36,339 bases of DNA from an uncultured Eubacteriales bacterium (GTDB taxonomy: Bacteria; Bacillota; Clostridia; Oscillospirales; Acutalibacteraceae). Under the pieces are notes generated by a model that worked only from the letters and a program-made list of their open reading frames with translations, did no database searches and was not told the origin of the DNA. This document shows positions 25,019-33,761 of the stretch, one piece after another. The DNA is taken from the NCBI GenBank assembly GCA_934394855.1, contig CAKRRH010000019.1, forward strand, positions 1-36,339, in the 5' to 3' direction. The position numbers and the translations under genes are program-made. The stretch's first letter is position 1, and each line of letters opens with the position of its first letter.

Positions 25019-25717
25019 ATGAAAAAGATATACGGTGAGGGCGCAATTTCGTTGATTCCGTGCAACCGAGGTTTTATTTTTACCGCACAGCAAGATGAAT
25101 TGCCCGACAAAATGGAAGAACAAAAAACAGAGGGCAAAACCGTAATTGCATATAAACAGCATTCGTTTGACGACGGAACAAATTCGCTTGTTACAAGAAG
25201 CGTGTTTTTGATGAGCAAATTCGGTGCGAATTTTGAGTTCTATTTTCGCACGCTCGGCGACTATTTGAACTGCAAGGCAATTCCGCTTGAAAACGGAAAT
25301 ATGTTGATTGCGGCGCACGACGGAACGGCGGCTGTTTTCAGCCGAAATAATGTAAAAAAATGGTCCGGCAGCTTGAAACATAAGGGCTTTGCGCCGGCGG
25401 ACATTGTCACACAGGGCGATTTTTTGTGGTGCTCATACCCCGAAAACAACGCAATCATCAAATATAACATAAACTCAATGCAGCAAACATTTCGTGTAGG
25501 CGGAAGTGCGTCGGGCGGAATAATCGAGCCGTATGGACTTTGGCTGAATGACAACCGACTGATAATCACATCATCGGCAAACGGAATGATTCGTTCGCTT
25601 AATCTTGACACATTTTATCTTGACGATTTGTGGGAGGTAAGCGAGCCTGCGTTCCAATATATCAAAGTGGATTCAAACGAAGTTGTGCTTACAAAAACGG
25701 GAGTATACAGACTGTAA
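25019..25717 (+). CDS. Unrecognised beta-rich cytoplasmic protein, possible propeller fragment
   Basis: The 232-residue protein has no signal peptide or membrane helix. It contains recurring short strand-turn units, for example NGNMLIAAHDGTAAVF, GDFLWCSYPENNAIIKYN, NDNRLIITSSANGMIRSLN and SNEVVLTKTGVYRL, reminiscent of WD/NHL/PQQ-type propeller blades. About four to five units are visible, fewer than a full propeller. It lies 15 bases before the pyrophosphatase gene, so the two are likely co-transcribed. I do not recognise the family. Confidence 0.65.
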   Translation: MKKIYGEGAISLIPCNRGFIFTAQQDELPDKMEEQKTEGKTVIAYKQHSFDDGTNSLVTRSVFLMSKFGANFEFYFRTLGDYLNCKAIPLENGNMLIAAHDGTAAVFSRNNVKKWSGSLKHKGFAPADIVTQGDFLWCSYPENNAIIKYNINSMQQTFRVGGSASGGIIEPYGLWLNDNRLIITSSANGMIRSLNLDTFYLDDLWEVSEPAFQYIKVDSNEVVLTKTGVYRL

Positions 25718-25732
25718 AGGAGAGTTTTTATT

Positions 25733-26257
25733 ATGAATATTTGGCATGATATATCGGAATCGAGAATTTCACCGAAACAGTTTTCAGCGGTAATCGAGAT
25801 TCCAAAAGGCGGAAAAAATAAATATGAGCTTGACAAGGAAACAGGCTTTTTGCGGCTTGACAGAGTGCTCTATACATCCACTCACTACCCCGCAAACTAT
25901 GGCTTCATTCCCCGCACTCTTGCGGACGACGGAGACCCGCTTGATGTTCTGGTGCTTTGCCAGGAAGAGATTTTGCCGCTAACGCTTGTTGACTGCAAGC
26001 CGATCGGCGTGCTTATCATGATCGACGGCAAGAGCTACGACGAAAAAATCATTGCCGTTCCGGTTTCCGACCCGTCATATAATTGCTATGACTCGATCTA
26101 TCAGCTGCCGAGCCATATTTTTGATGAAATATCCAACTTTTTTGAGGTATATAAGGCGCTTGAGGGTGTTAAAACCGAGGTCAAGCAGGTCAAGGGCGAA
26201 ACAGACGCACTTCAGATAATTGAAAACTGCATTGCTGCATATAAAGAGAAATATTAA
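25733..26257 (+). CDS. ppa: Inorganic pyrophosphatase, family I
   Basis: The 174-residue soluble pyrophosphatase has the signature DDGDPLDVLV, binding catalytic metal ions through its aspartates. EIPKGGKNKYELDKETG, YPANYGFIPRTL and KVKGETDA-like QVKGETDALQ also match family I. It hydrolyses diphosphate to two phosphates using Mg2+, pulling biosynthetic reactions forward. It is of the ordinary cytoplasmic type, not the membrane ion-pumping one. Confidence 0.96.
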   Translation: MNIWHDISESRISPKQFSAVIEIPKGGKNKYELDKETGFLRLDRVLYTSTHYPANYGFIPRTLADDGDPLDVLVLCQEEILPLTLVDCKPIGVLIMIDGKSYDEKIIAVPVSDPSYNCYDSIYQLPSHIFDEISNFFEVYKALEGVKTEVKQVKGETDALQIIENCIAAYKEKY

Positions 26258-26275
26258 ATAATAACATAAATTTTC

Positions 26276-26317
26276 AGCCGTGAGAACATGAATTTATCAT
26301 GATTTTTGCGGCTTTTT
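26276..26317 (+). terminator. Terminator of the pyrophosphatase operon
   Basis: Outer stem AGCCG (26276-26280) with CGGCT (26309-26313) and inner stem CATGA/TCATG are followed by TTTTT. It lies about 20 bases after the ppa stop. Confidence 0.6.
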
Positions 26318-26320
26318 ATG

Positions 26321-26349
26321 TTGAAAACAGCGCTTTGCTGTGATAAAAT
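26321..26349 (+). promoter_or_regulatory. Promoter of the MoxR-DUF58-transglutaminase operon, with internal palindrome
   Basis: A -35 TTGAAA (26321-26326), a 17-base spacer and -10 TAAAAT (26344-26349) are present. Within the spacer lies a perfect inverted repeat ACAGC-GCTTT-GCTGT (26327-26341), which would put a bound repressor directly across the promoter. Confidence 0.6.
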
Positions 26350-26396
26350 TAACAGTATATATTCGATTTGATTTAAAAATGAGGAGAATTTGCAAA

Positions 26397-27359
26397 ATGG
26401 AGCTTAATAATGACGCTAAGGCATTGCTTAAAAAAGCGCTCGACATAAAAAAAGAGGTCAAAAAGGCGGTGCTCGGCAAGGATGATATTATTGATAAAAT
26501 GCTGTGTGCGATCGTCGCAGGCGGTCATATATTGCTCGATGACATTCCGGGTGTCGGCAAAACAACGCTTGCACTCAGTTTTTCAAAGGCAATGAGCCTT
26601 AAATATCAGCGTTTGCAGTTTACGCCCGATGTTTTGCCGACCGATGTTACCGGCTTTTCGATTTATGATAAACGCACCGACTCGTTTGTATATAAACCCG
26701 GTGCGGCAATTTGCAACCTGTTTTTGGCAGATGAAATTAACCGTACATCGTCAAAAACTCAGTCTGCACTTCTTGAAATAATGGAAGAAGGCAGGGTTAC
26801 CGTTGACGGCGTTACCCGTGAAATGCCCCGTCCGTTTACCGTAATTGCGACCGAAAACCCGATCGGCTATGTCGGAACGCAGATGCTGCCCGAATCTCAG
26901 CTAGACCGATTTATGATTCAGATGTCAATGGGCTATCCGAGCGTTGAAAACGAGATTGATATTCTCAAAAACAGACAGGGAAACAATCCGCTTGACAGCA
27001 TTGTTCCTGTGGCGTCTGCCGAGGATATTGTTAAAATGCAGTTGCTGTCGGAGCGGATTTACACCGACGACAAGATCTATAACTATATTGCAAGCCTTGC
27101 GGCGGCTACCAGAAATAATGACATGATCGAACTTGGTCTGTCACCGAGAGGCTCGCTTGCCATTGCAAAGCTTGCCCGTGCCCATGCGTTCCTGTCGGGG
27201 CACGGATTCGTCATTCCCGATGATGTTTCGGCTGTATTTTATGACGCTGCAATGCACAGAATTGCGCTCTCGCCGAAATCCCGACTTGCAAATAAAACGG
27301 AGCATGATGTGCTTGAAAGCATTTTGAGCGAAGTCGAGCTTCCGAAAATCGAAAAATGA
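26397..27359 (+). CDS. MoxR-family AAA+ ATPase
   Basis: The 320-residue protein is an AAA+ ATPase with Walker A GVGKTT in DDIPGVGKTTLALSF, Walker B LFLADEINRT, sensor 1 in VIATENPIG and sensor 2 in LSPRGSLAIAKLARAHA. This is the MoxR family, chaperone-like ATPases that remodel or insert co-factors into partner proteins. It starts at ATG 26397 after GAGGAG (26381-26386). It opens the classic MoxR-DUF58-transglutaminase operon, where its partners are encoded just downstream. Confidence 0.94.
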   Translation: MELNNDAKALLKKALDIKKEVKKAVLGKDDIIDKMLCAIVAGGHILLDDIPGVGKTTLALSFSKAMSLKYQRLQFTPDVLPTDVTGFSIYDKRTDSFVYKPGAAICNLFLADEINRTSSKTQSALLEIMEEGRVTVDGVTREMPRPFTVIATENPIGYVGTQMLPESQLDRFMIQMSMGYPSVENEIDILKNRQGNNPLDSIVPVASAEDIVKMQLLSERIYTDDKIYNYIASLAAATRNNDMIELGLSPRGSLAIAKLARAHAFLSGHGFVIPDDVSAVFYDAAMHRIALSPKSRLANKTEHDVLESILSEVELPKIEK

Positions 27360-27393
27360 TAAATTAAGATAAAACAAAGAGAGTATAACGATA

Positions 27394-28575
27394 ATGATAA
27401 TTATTCGTTTAATATATATTGCGGTTTTGGTGCTTTGCGCTGTGTTTTGCGTGCTCTACAGAGATGCTTTGGCAATCATGCTGTTCTCATCTTTGCTTAT
27501 TTTGCCGCTGATAACCTTTGCTTGTGCGGCAATTTCAAGGGCAAGGACAAAAGTGAGCGCAAAGGTTTTGGGCGATGTTCAAAGCATAGGCGACAACGCA
27601 AAACTGCAAATAAAAATAAATAACCGCTGTCCGTTTCCGCTTTTTGCGGTCGCTGTGAAAATATACATAACCAACAGCTTTAACAGTACCTCAAGCGTCT
27701 GCACATCACGGTTTTCGTCCTCGGCTTTTTCCGATGAGGTTCATGAATTTGCTATAAAAAGCAATCATTGCGGCAGGCTTGACATTTCGGTTGATAAAAT
27801 ATATTTCTATGACGCTTTGAGGCTGTTTAAGTTTTCAAAAAAGCTTGACTGCCGAAAAACGGTAACCGTTTTGCCGAAAATCCATGAATTATCGGTTGAT
27901 GTTGTAAACCACGGAATTTATGCCGGGGAGACCGACATATTTTCAAAAACAAGACCGGGCGATGATCCGTCCGAAGTGTTCGACATTCGTGATTATAAGG
28001 GCGGCGACAAGCTCAACCGAATCCATTGGAAGCTGTCGGTCAAGCAAAATCACTACATGGTCAAGCAATATAGCTTTCCGATCAACGAGATGATTTTGAT
28101 ATATGTCGATTTGTTCATTGACAGAAAAAATAAATCGGCGCTTGAGCTTTTGGACAGCGAGATTGCCATTTTGCTGAGCATGGCTTTTAAATTTGTAAAT
28201 TTGCAAAAGCAGTTTAAGATTTGTTGGTATAATGACGAATCAAAACAGCTGATTTTTGAAGATATTAAAAGCGTCGAGGACATTTATTCCGCTTTGTCGG
28301 GGCTTTACTCAACAAAGCTGTTATCAAACCGTTTCGACCCGCTTATAAGCAATGATTTGTCAAAGCAGCTTTTGTCGCATATGTGCTTTATCACAACCGA
28401 AAACGGCGAAAATATTCAAAAAAGCATATCTGCATTCGGCAACCCGAATGTTCGGTATAATGCGTTTATCACGGCGCTTGAACAGGACAAAACGGAGATA
28501 ACATTGCCGAATTTCAAGATATATAGTGTAGATCCCGATTCGGTTGACGAGGGCGTTTCAAACATAACCCTTTAA
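27394..28575 (+). CDS. DUF58 domain membrane protein
   Basis: The 393-residue protein has two N-terminal membrane helices (about 3-22 and 28-48) and an extended beta-rich region. The DUF58 hallmark is present: GDDPSEVFDIRDYKGGDKLNRIHWKLSVKQ. The C terminus has a von Willebrand A-like fold in family relatives. It is encoded between the MoxR ATPase and the transglutaminase-like protein, the usual arrangement, and is a probable substrate or adaptor of MoxR. The molecular function of DUF58 is not established. Confidence 0.92.
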   Translation: MIIIRLIYIAVLVLCAVFCVLYRDALAIMLFSSLLILPLITFACAAISRARTKVSAKVLGDVQSIGDNAKLQIKINNRCPFPLFAVAVKIYITNSFNSTSSVCTSRFSSSAFSDEVHEFAIKSNHCGRLDISVDKIYFYDALRLFKFSKKLDCRKTVTVLPKIHELSVDVVNHGIYAGETDIFSKTRPGDDPSEVFDIRDYKGGDKLNRIHWKLSVKQNHYMVKQYSFPINEMILIYVDLFIDRKNKSALELLDSEIAILLSMAFKFVNLQKQFKICWYNDESKQLIFEDIKSVEDIYSALSGLYSTKLLSNRFDPLISNDLSKQLLSHMCFITTENGENIQKSISAFGNPNVRYNAFITALEQDKTEITLPNFKIYSVDPDSVDEGVSNITL

Positions 28576-28602
28576 GTGAGATTTCAAGGATTTGATTATA
28601 AA

Positions 28603-31062
28603 ATGAGCAAAAAGAATAAACAACTGAATATTTCTCAAGGCGTTATGATTGAACCGATTGAATCGGTCGGCAAAAAATCTGCGTTCAAAACAACATGTGC
28701 AATTGTAATTCAGATTATGATTGCGATGTCGGCGACACTCGGCGCTGTCACTTCATTTACAACCATGATGGGCGTTGAACTAAGCTTTCTTGCGCTGATA
28801 TTATCGGGGATCATTCTCTCGGCTGCTTTCTCGGTTTTGTTTTTGCTAATCAAAAAGTCATGGACGGTTTTTGTCGGCACATTCACCGTCATTGCGGCGA
28901 TATGCGCTGTGTTTTGGGGCACGATTCATGACGGCGTGCTTGCGATTTTTGATGAATCGATGAAAACGGTTGCGAAATCAATGAAATGGTCCGAACCGAA
29001 TGCGACTGTTCGGGGCGGCGGACTCTATTTTGACAAAACTGTCGCTGTGTGCTTAATTGCGGCGGTCATCGCTTTGATTGTTTCGTTTTTTGTTGTAAAA
29101 AGAGTCAGCATTGTCGGCACATTTTTAACAACATTTCCGTTTTTTGAGGTCGGAGCGGCATTCGGATGTGTACCAAGCAGGCTTTCGTTTGCCTTAATGC
29201 TCGGAGCATGGATCGCGGTAATTGTATTAAAAACAGGTGTGAGCGGTACCAAAATCAAGAGCAAAAGCATAAAAAAAGTCGGTCATAAAACATATCGCAA
29301 CAATAAAAGTGCAAATAATCGAGCGTTTGGTGCGCTTTGCGTCGGGCTATGTGCGGTGATATTATTTTTCGGCACATCGGCAGTGCTCGGCGGCTTGGGA
29401 TATGGCAGAAGCGGCGACATGAACCGCCTTCGCCATAATATAAAGAGTGAGCTTGACAGCACAATTGACTATATCTTCGGCCACGACAACGACGGCAGCC
29501 TTAAAGAGGGTAAGCTTTACAAAATGGGTGACATCAAGGTTAAAGAGCGGCATTATATGACGCTTGAAACACCGAATGTCAGCGAAAATCTGTATCTTAG
29601 AGGCTATGTCGGCGCAAAATATACGGGCGTTTCCTGGGAGGACATTGATTATTCAAAAATGAACAAGGCGCTTATCGAGCTTAGCGATTCATCGCCTGTT
29701 GCGATTTTTACGGGAAGCATGATGAATTCCGATAAATATTGCGGTCAATATCCGCAGGGGGATGTTAAAATCTATGATTTGCGGCGAAAAAAGCCATACG
29801 CTTATCTTACCTACGGTGCATTTGCGGTTGGCGGTTTTTCGGCGCAGGACGACAGATATATGAATTGCGGGGACAGCTCGGAATATAGCTATTTTTCCTA
29901 TTTTAACGGCAATTCACCCTATGATCTGTCGATGACTCCGCTCTATAAAAGCAGTAGTATTAAATCGGCATTTTCAAGCTATTGCGATTTAGTCAAAACC
30001 GAATATACCGCTTTGCCGAATATGCCGCAGTCATTAAATGATGTTGCAAGCAGGTTTTCAGGCAGCGATTATCATAAGGTTGACGAGGTTCGGGATTATT
30101 TGAATAATAACACCGAGTTTTCGGCATATTCAAAAAAACTGCCGAGCGGCGAAGATTTTGTCGATTATTTTGTAAACAACCAAAAGCACGGCTATTACGC
30201 GCATTATGCGACAGCGGCGGCGGTGCTTCTCAGAATGAGCGGTGTTGCAACGAGATATGTCGAGGGTTATTTGATTCCGCAAACGCAAATTGAAAAAAGC
30301 GGGAACACCGGGGACGGAGCTAAGAAAATTGAGGTCACTGACGCCAACGCTCACGCATGGATCGAAATATTCACCGAAAAATACGGTTGGATTCCCGTTG
30401 AAGTGACACCGGGTTATTACAGCGGTTCGTTTGAAGAACAGATGAAAGAAACCGAGCGGCAAAATGAGCAAATCAGGCAAACGGAGCCTGAGGACACGCC
30501 CGATGAAAAAAGCAACGACAAAATCGACGCACCAAAGGTTGATAAGAATAATGTCGACGGCACACAGGAAATCATTAAGCGTGAGAAGTTTTGGATAATC
30601 GATTATTCGGTAGTTTTGCCGATAGTTTTCGCGGCGGTTGTCATATTGCTGATACTTGCGCTAATTATCATTCGGGCAGTCAGGGTCAAAAAGCTGAAAG
30701 AGAGCCTGAAAATGGGCAATGCGACAACGAGAATGTTCGCACTATATCGCTATTTTGAGCGGCTGCTTAAATTTGAGAAAATCAGAAAAGACGATTGCAC
30801 ATCATATGACGAATTTTTGAGTAAAATCAAGCAGTCAAAATATATTGACGAAATGTCAGCGGACAGAATCATGAGCCTGTTTATGAAATCGGCATATTCG
30901 GGTGCACCGACAAGCGAGGGCGATTATTCCGACGCAAAGGAGATCGTATTAAAATTCGCTGATTCGGTCTATGATAACAAACTGCGAGAAAAGGGATTTT
31001 TTGGGTCAGTCAAAAATGTTTTCAGAAAGCTGAAGTTTAAATTCATCAACAACCTGAAATAG
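28603..31062 (+). CDS. Transglutaminase-like membrane protein (TgpA type) lacking the catalytic cysteine
   Basis: The 819-residue protein has an N-terminal block of about six membrane helices, an extracytoplasmic transglutaminase-core domain (about 475-605), and a final helix near 675-700 followed by a DUF4129-like tail. Active transglutaminase-like proteins have Cys-His-Asp. Here the Cys position in the GY-C-x-H/Y-A motif is Y532 (HGYYAHYATAA), His is H584 (NAHAWIEIF) and the third position is E600 (PVEVTPG). It is therefore probably catalytically dead and used for binding. The start is ATG 28603; an in-frame GTG at 28576 directly abuts the DUF58 stop but has no ribosome site. Confidence 0.88.
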   Translation: MSKKNKQLNISQGVMIEPIESVGKKSAFKTTCAIVIQIMIAMSATLGAVTSFTTMMGVELSFLALILSGIILSAAFSVLFLLIKKSWTVFVGTFTVIAAICAVFWGTIHDGVLAIFDESMKTVAKSMKWSEPNATVRGGGLYFDKTVAVCLIAAVIALIVSFFVVKRVSIVGTFLTTFPFFEVGAAFGCVPSRLSFALMLGAWIAVIVLKTGVSGTKIKSKSIKKVGHKTYRNNKSANNRAFGALCVGLCAVILFFGTSAVLGGLGYGRSGDMNRLRHNIKSELDSTIDYIFGHDNDGSLKEGKLYKMGDIKVKERHYMTLETPNVSENLYLRGYVGAKYTGVSWEDIDYSKMNKALIELSDSSPVAIFTGSMMNSDKYCGQYPQGDVKIYDLRRKKPYAYLTYGAFAVGGFSAQDDRYMNCGDSSEYSYFSYFNGNSPYDLSMTPLYKSSSIKSAFSSYCDLVKTEYTALPNMPQSLNDVASRFSGSDYHKVDEVRDYLNNNTEFSAYSKKLPSGEDFVDYFVNNQKHGYYAHYATAAAVLLRMSGVATRYVEGYLIPQTQIEKSGNTGDGAKKIEVTDANAHAWIEIFTEKYGWIPVEVTPGYYSGSFEEQMKETERQNEQIRQTEPEDTPDEKSNDKIDAPKVDKNNVDGTQEIIKREKFWIIDYSVVLPIVFAAVVILLILALIIIRAVRVKKLKESLKMGNATTRMFALYRYFERLLKFEKIRKDDCTSYDEFLSKIKQSKYIDEMSADRIMSLFMKSAYSGAPTSEGDYSDAKEIVLKFADSVYDNKLREKGFFGSVKNVFRKLKFKFINNLK

Positions 31063-31063
31063 T

Positions 31064-31097
31064 AAAAAAGAACTGCTTAAAAGCAGTTCTTTTTTTG
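31064..31097. terminator. Strong bidirectional terminator
   Basis: A 13 bp perfect stem, A6 GAACTGC (31064-31076) paired with GCAGTTC T6 (31083-31095), has a TTAAAA loop and a T-run. It serves the transglutaminase operon on the plus strand and the small lipoprotein gene on the minus strand. Confidence 0.85.
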
Positions 31098-31099
31098 TC

Positions 31100-31618
31100 C
31101 TATTTAAATTTTGAAAGGGTTGTTTTAAACGAATATTCGGGAATTTCAATGATCGTCGGACGGTTTTGCTCATCAAGCGTGATCGTATAGTTCGTGCCGT
31201 TATATTTTCCGCTGAGCGTTTTTGTGTCCGAATCATAGTCGCATTCTTCCAAAGCGCTGTTTTTCAGCGTATTTACAAGCACACCCGCAAAAGCGGTTTG
31301 AGGATATTTTTCGCTGTCAAAATCAAACTCCGTTCCATACATTGAAACGGTCATTCCGCCTCTTGTAGTGTTTTCTCCCTGCGGCATGGTGATTTTAAGT
31401 CCACTAAGCGTTGAGGGCTTATTTATCACAATCGTTGCGCCGTCGTCTGCAAGGTCAAGTTTTCCGCTGATATTCATGCCGTTATAAGTAGATGAGAAAT
31501 CGCATGAAAATACGGAGGCAACGCTCAAACGCTCCTGCGTTTGGTTTTTACAGCCGCAAAATGATATTGAAATCAAAGCGGCAATGGTCAGCGAAAACAG
31601 CTTTTTGAAAAGAGCCAA
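31100..31618 (-). CDS. Small putative lipoprotein, unrecognised
   Basis: The 172-residue protein has a hydrophobic signal sequence (about 6-20) ending in SFCGCKN. C23 (after G22) or C21 may be the acylated cysteine, although neither fits the lipobox perfectly. The mature part is beta-rich and soluble, with repeated strands such as SGKLDLADDGATIVI and TLSGKYNGTNYTITLDE. The likely start is TTG 31618, placed two codons past the nnrD stop; no in-frame ATG gives a complete signal peptide. It follows nnrD on the same strand, so it is probably co-transcribed. Function unknown. Confidence 0.7.
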   Translation of the reverse strand: MALFKKLFSLTIAALISISFCGCKNQTQERLSVASVFSCDFSSTYNGMNISGKLDLADDGATIVINKPSTLSGLKITMPQGENTTRGGMTVSMYGTEFDFDSEKYPQTAFAGVLVNTLKNSALEECDYDSDTKTLSGKYNGTNYTITLDEQNRPTIIEIPEYSFKTTLSKFK

Positions 31619-31624
31619 AAGACA

Positions 31625-32512
31625 TCAATCCCCGTCAATGAAATTTTCAAGCTCCTTGAAAACGATTGGAAGCGCCTTTTGCATGGTGGTCGGCGTTGTG
31701 TAAATCATTGAATATTTCTTTGCTGACAAATCACCGCAAAGACCGTGAATATGAACAGCCGCCGTCGCCGCTTTTTCGGGGGTAAGTCCTTGCGAGATAA
31801 ACGCCGCCATGATTCCGCAGAGCATATCGCCGCTGCCTCCTGTCGCCATTCCCGCATTTCCCGTATGATTTACAAAAGCGTCGCCGTTTGCCGTCATGAC
31901 AGTTGTTTCGTGCGTTTTCAAAACGAGCGTGCAATTATATTTTGCCACAAACTGCTCCATAATACTCAGACCGTGCGAAAGAATATCAGAAATCGAATGT
32001 CCGCAAAGCCTTGTCATTTCGCCCGGATGAGGAGTTAAAATAATCGGGCAGCTTGCGCTTTGTAGTAATTCTATGTTTTGAGAGAGTACATTTATTCCGT
32101 CAGCGTCGATAATAATCGGGGATTTTGAGTGTGTGAGCGCAATGTCGAGCAGTGTGAGGGTATATTCATTCATTCCCATTCCGCAGCCGATCACAACGCA
32201 GTCGGCTTTTTTGATTGCCATAATCACCGCTTTTTTATCATCATCGGTCAAAACATCATTTACAGGCGTAAACACGGCTTCGGGCAGGCTTTGCGAAACA
32301 ATGTTGTAAATTGAGTGCGGACAAACGACATGGGCAATTCCGACGCCCGAATGAACGCAGGCGTTTGTGCAAATAACCGCGGCGCCTGCCATGCCATATG
32401 ACCCTGTAATCAAAAGCGCTCTGCCAAAGCTCCCTTTGTTTGCGTTTTCATCTCTTTTGTTAAAATATGAAAATACATCTTCGGTTTTAATGTCGGTAAT
32501 GTTTATTTGCAT
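31625..32512 (-). CDS. nnrD: ADP-dependent NAD(P)H-hydrate dehydratase (single-domain)
   Basis: The 295-residue protein has the ribokinase-like dehydratase motifs: GSYGMAGAAVI, IIIDADGINVL, LTPHPGEMTRLCG and the catalytic GNAGMATGGSGDML. It converts damaged NADHX/NADPHX back to NAD(P)H using ADP. The N-terminal epimerase domain (NnrE) usually fused in bacteria is missing, and no separate epimerase gene lies here. GGAGGG precedes the ATG. It is divergent from spoIIP. Confidence 0.93.
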   Translation of the reverse strand: MQINITDIKTEDVFSYFNKRDENANKGSFGRALLITGSYGMAGAAVICTNACVHSGVGIAHVVCPHSIYNIVSQSLPEAVFTPVNDVLTDDDKKAVIMAIKKADCVVIGCGMGMNEYTLTLLDIALTHSKSPIIIDADGINVLSQNIELLQSASCPIILTPHPGEMTRLCGHSISDILSHGLSIMEQFVAKYNCTLVLKTHETTVMTANGDAFVNHTGNAGMATGGSGDMLCGIMAAFISQGLTPEKAATAAVHIHGLCGDLSAKKYSMIYTTPTTMQKALPIVFKELENFIDGD

Positions 32513-32542
32513 ATAAATCCCTCCGAAAAAGCGATATTTAAA

Positions 32543-32571
32543 ACATAATTCATCTTAAAAAATCATACCTT
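32543..32571 (+). promoter_or_regulatory. Candidate sporulation SigE promoter of spoIIP
   Basis: ACATAATT (32543-32550), 13 bases, then CATACCTT (32564-32571) resembles the SigE -35/-10 consensus (about GKMATATT and CATACAAT). It lies 37 bases upstream of spoIIP, a gene controlled by SigE in Bacillus. The match is partial. Confidence 0.4.
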
Positions 32572-32607
32572 TTATCAGCGAAAAAATTATAAAAAGGATG
32601 AAACAAG

Positions 32608-33756
32608 ATGAAGCAAAGACGGAAAATTAATATAAAAATCAACCCGATGATCAAGCGGTCGGCAGCTGCTGTTATGACGCTGATCGTTTTTGTTACAATA
32701 TTTTCAAACCGACGGCTGATTGCGAAACCGCTCAGCGAAATTACCGATAAAATCGGCTCGCTTGCCGTTGCGATCGCAATGCCTGAAGGGTCGTTGATAG
32801 GCGGCGTGTCGGATAGTGCGGGTTATGATATAACCGAGCCCGAAATGAGCGATTCGGTTGACAGCGCCGCAAATAATACTGCGCCGACAGCCTCAAAAAC
32901 AACTCAAAAAGCAACCGAAAAGACAGAAAGGGCGGTCGCCGCAAATTCCGATTACAGCGGCAAAATATCCGCCGAAACAATTGGATACAGCGGCGCAAAT
33001 TTGAGCGTGTCAAACCTTCATGTGCAAAATAATACGGGGCTTAATGTTGACTTGTCAAAGCAGCTGAAAATTTTGCCGGACATTGCGATATATAAAAACA
33101 GGGGCAAGGAAAAACCGCAGGTTTTGATAATCCATACTCATGCGACCGAATGCTATTATCCCGAAAGATCGGGCGGATATAAAAGCTCATGGCCGACAAA
33201 ATCAACCGATGATGAAAAGAATATGATCAGCGTCGGAAATGAATTTGCAAAGGTGCTGAATGATGCAGGAATTTCGACGATTCACGACACAACGCAATAT
33301 GACAAAGAGGCGTACAGCGGCTCTTATGAGCGTGCAAGAGTTAAGACAAAGGAATGGCTTAAAAAATATCCGTCGATTGACGTGGTGATCGATTTGCACC
33401 GAGATTCGATCACCTATGACAGCGGAACAAAGCTGCGCCCCGAAGCGACGGTCAACGGCAAAAGCGCTGCTCAGATAATGATATGCACCGGAAGCAATTC
33501 GGGCAAGGTCGAGGGCTATGATAATTGGCTGTCAAATTTCAGGTTTGCCATAAGATTACAGCAGTCCTGCGAAAAAAAGTATAAAAACCTTGCAAGACCG
33601 CTGTATTTCGTTTCAAAAAAATATAATCATGATTTGTGCAACGGTTCGTTGCTGATCGAGGTCGGAAGCGAGGCAAATACTTTGGAGCAAGCAAAATATT
33701 CCGCCCGTCTGACCGCACTTGCGATGATTGACGCGCTGAAGCCTGTTACAAAATGA
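32608..33756 (+). CDS. spoIIP: Stage II sporulation protein P (peptidoglycan hydrolase)
   Basis: The 382-residue protein has one N-terminal membrane anchor (about 17-33), a Ser/Thr/Ala-rich linker (about 65-115) and the SpoIIP catalytic domain. HTHATECY, DLHRDS and SLLIEVGSEANTLEQAKYS match the metal-dependent amidase/endopeptidase motifs. In Bacillus it works with SpoIID and SpoIIM to thin septal peptidoglycan and drive engulfment of the forespore. This gene shows the organism is a spore former. AAAGGATG precedes ATG 32608. Confidence 0.95.
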   Translation: MKQRRKINIKINPMIKRSAAAVMTLIVFVTIFSNRRLIAKPLSEITDKIGSLAVAIAMPEGSLIGGVSDSAGYDITEPEMSDSVDSAANNTAPTASKTTQKATEKTERAVAANSDYSGKISAETIGYSGANLSVSNLHVQNNTGLNVDLSKQLKILPDIAIYKNRGKEKPQVLIIHTHATECYYPERSGGYKSSWPTKSTDDEKNMISVGNEFAKVLNDAGISTIHDTTQYDKEAYSGSYERARVKTKEWLKKYPSIDVVIDLHRDSITYDSGTKLRPEATVNGKSAAQIMICTGSNSGKVEGYDNWLSNFRFAIRLQQSCEKKYKNLARPLYFVSKKYNHDLCNGSLLIEVGSEANTLEQAKYSARLTALAMIDALKPVTK

Positions 33757-33761
33757 GCTTA

